64,000 bases of DNA from Virgibacillus ihumii (GTDB taxonomy: Bacteria; Bacillota; Bacilli; Bacillales; Amphibacillaceae), in assembly GCF_902726655.1 (NCBI RefSeq), contig NZ_CACVAN010000001.1, positions 1,860,001 to 1,924,000 on the forward strand, written 5' to 3'. Below the pieces are notes generated by a model, which saw only the letters and a list, made by a program, of their open reading frames with translations, did no database searches and was not told where the DNA came from. Below are positions 63,645 through 64,000 of the stretch, piece after piece. The position numbers and the translations under genes were made by a program. The stretch's first letter is position 1; each line of letters begins with the position of its first letter.

Positions 63645-64000
63645 TCACCTAAAAATCGAATTCGGCAAAAACGCGGACACCAACCAGTTTGGTGCATCCA
63701 CAATTTCACTTATTTTCAGATCAACGGCAACACTGCACAGCATATATGCTTCCTGATCACTTAGACCATAAGTACCCACTAAATGTTCAATCATGTAACT
63801 TATCGCCTTTTTCGATGCTTCCACTAAATCCGGTCCATTACCAGTTGTTACATAATACCCCTGGCTATCCGCTTCGGGCATTGGCGGCCCCGGGATTTCA
63901 TATCGTGGTTCTGCAATTGATTTACCTTTATGAAGTTTAAATCGGACAGTTGTTTCCATCGATGCCTCAATAGCCGTGCCACAAACTTCACCATCGCCCT
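63645..64000 (-). CDS. Acetamidase/formamidase family protein, C-terminal part (5' end outside window)
   Basis: The frame is open through the right edge. The edge codons read GDGEVCGTAIEASMETTVRF, the FmdA/AmdA motif, then YEIPGPPMPE, YYVTTGNGPDLVEASKKAIS, MIEHLVGTYGLSDQEAYMLC and SVAVDLKISEIVDAPNWLVS. The enzyme hydrolyses formamide, acetamide or short amides to ammonia and an acid. It converges with the amidohydrolase-symporter operon. Formamide is also the product of HutG in this window, so a formamidase would recover its nitrogen (inference). The ATG at 63959 is internal. Confidence 0.92.
   Translation of the reverse strand, partial: GDGEVCGTAIEASMETTVRFKLHKGKSIAEPRYEIPGPPMPEADSQGYYVTTGNGPDLVEASKKAISYMIEHLVGTYGLSDQEAYMLCSVAVDLKISEIVDAPNWLVSAFLPNSIFR

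Overview
The window looks like chromosome of a low-to-moderate GC, Gram-positive, aerobic Bacillaceae. AGGAGG-type ribosome binding sites precede nearly every gene, TTG and GTG starts are common, and a phoD-tatA-tatC locus, an acoABCL-type dehydrogenase operon, a GutM/glucitol-type PTS and CcpA-type (cre) sites are present. A halotolerant genus near Virgibacillus, Oceanobacillus or Lentibacillus fits (orphan betaine-binding lipoprotein, several Na+-coupled symporters), but this is inference. No rRNA, tRNA, IS element, prophage or CRISPR array was seen. Almost everything is catabolic and transport capacity for small nitrogen and carbon compounds.

Layout. (1) 1-3150: end of a CocE-type hydrolase, an M24 peptidase and an alpha/beta hydrolase. 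(2) 3159-16745: a complete reductive pyrimidine degradation cluster: NCS1 permease, dihydropyrimidine dehydrogenase PreT/PreA, dihydropyrimidinase, two M20 amidohydrolases of the beta-ureidopropionase type, beta-alanine aminotransferase, malonate/methylmalonate-semialdehyde dehydrogenase and a PucR-type regulator. Together they can take uracil to acetyl-CoA, CO2 and ammonia. (3) 17308-26754: betaine-binding lipoprotein, hydroxyacyl-CoA dehydrogenase-like protein, phoD-tatA-tatC with a candidate PhoP box, an exported pyroglutamyl-peptidase-like protein whose catalytic Cys is replaced by Ser, and an exported M14 carboxypeptidase. (4) 27428-41152: an acetoin-dehydrogenase-type complex (E1 alpha, E1 beta, E2, E3), a glucitol-type PTS, GutM, an SAF-domain dehydrogenase, a GlpD-like flavoprotein, a zinc alcohol dehydrogenase and two SorC regulators. 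Five sigma-A promoters here carry a similar TTAC...GTAA-type element just downstream of the -10 box, so this looks like one SorC regulon for an unidentified polyol. It is the best candidate for an undescribed system. (5) 41432-46037: YfcC carrier, RpiR regulator, M20D amidohydrolase and C45 acyltransferase, probably an acylated amino acid or peptide scavenging module. (6) 46143-55638: Maf, two YjiH-type membrane proteins, a flavin reductase and hutI-hutU-hutG with a divergent LysR regulator; hutH and hutP are not present. (7) 55869-64000: an RQC-like/zinc-ribbon protein coupled to a small partner, a SEC-C protein, PutP with a three-codon upstream ORF, a frameshifted amidohydrolase coupled to DUF3311 plus an SSS symporter, and the end of an acetamidase/formamidase.

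Three intergenic arrays of 20-21 bp degenerate tandem units (736-860, 16824-17039, 55709-55808) are the only repeats of note. Where several starts were possible I chose the one with the best-spaced ribosome binding site. Names rest on motif recognition by eye, without database searches.
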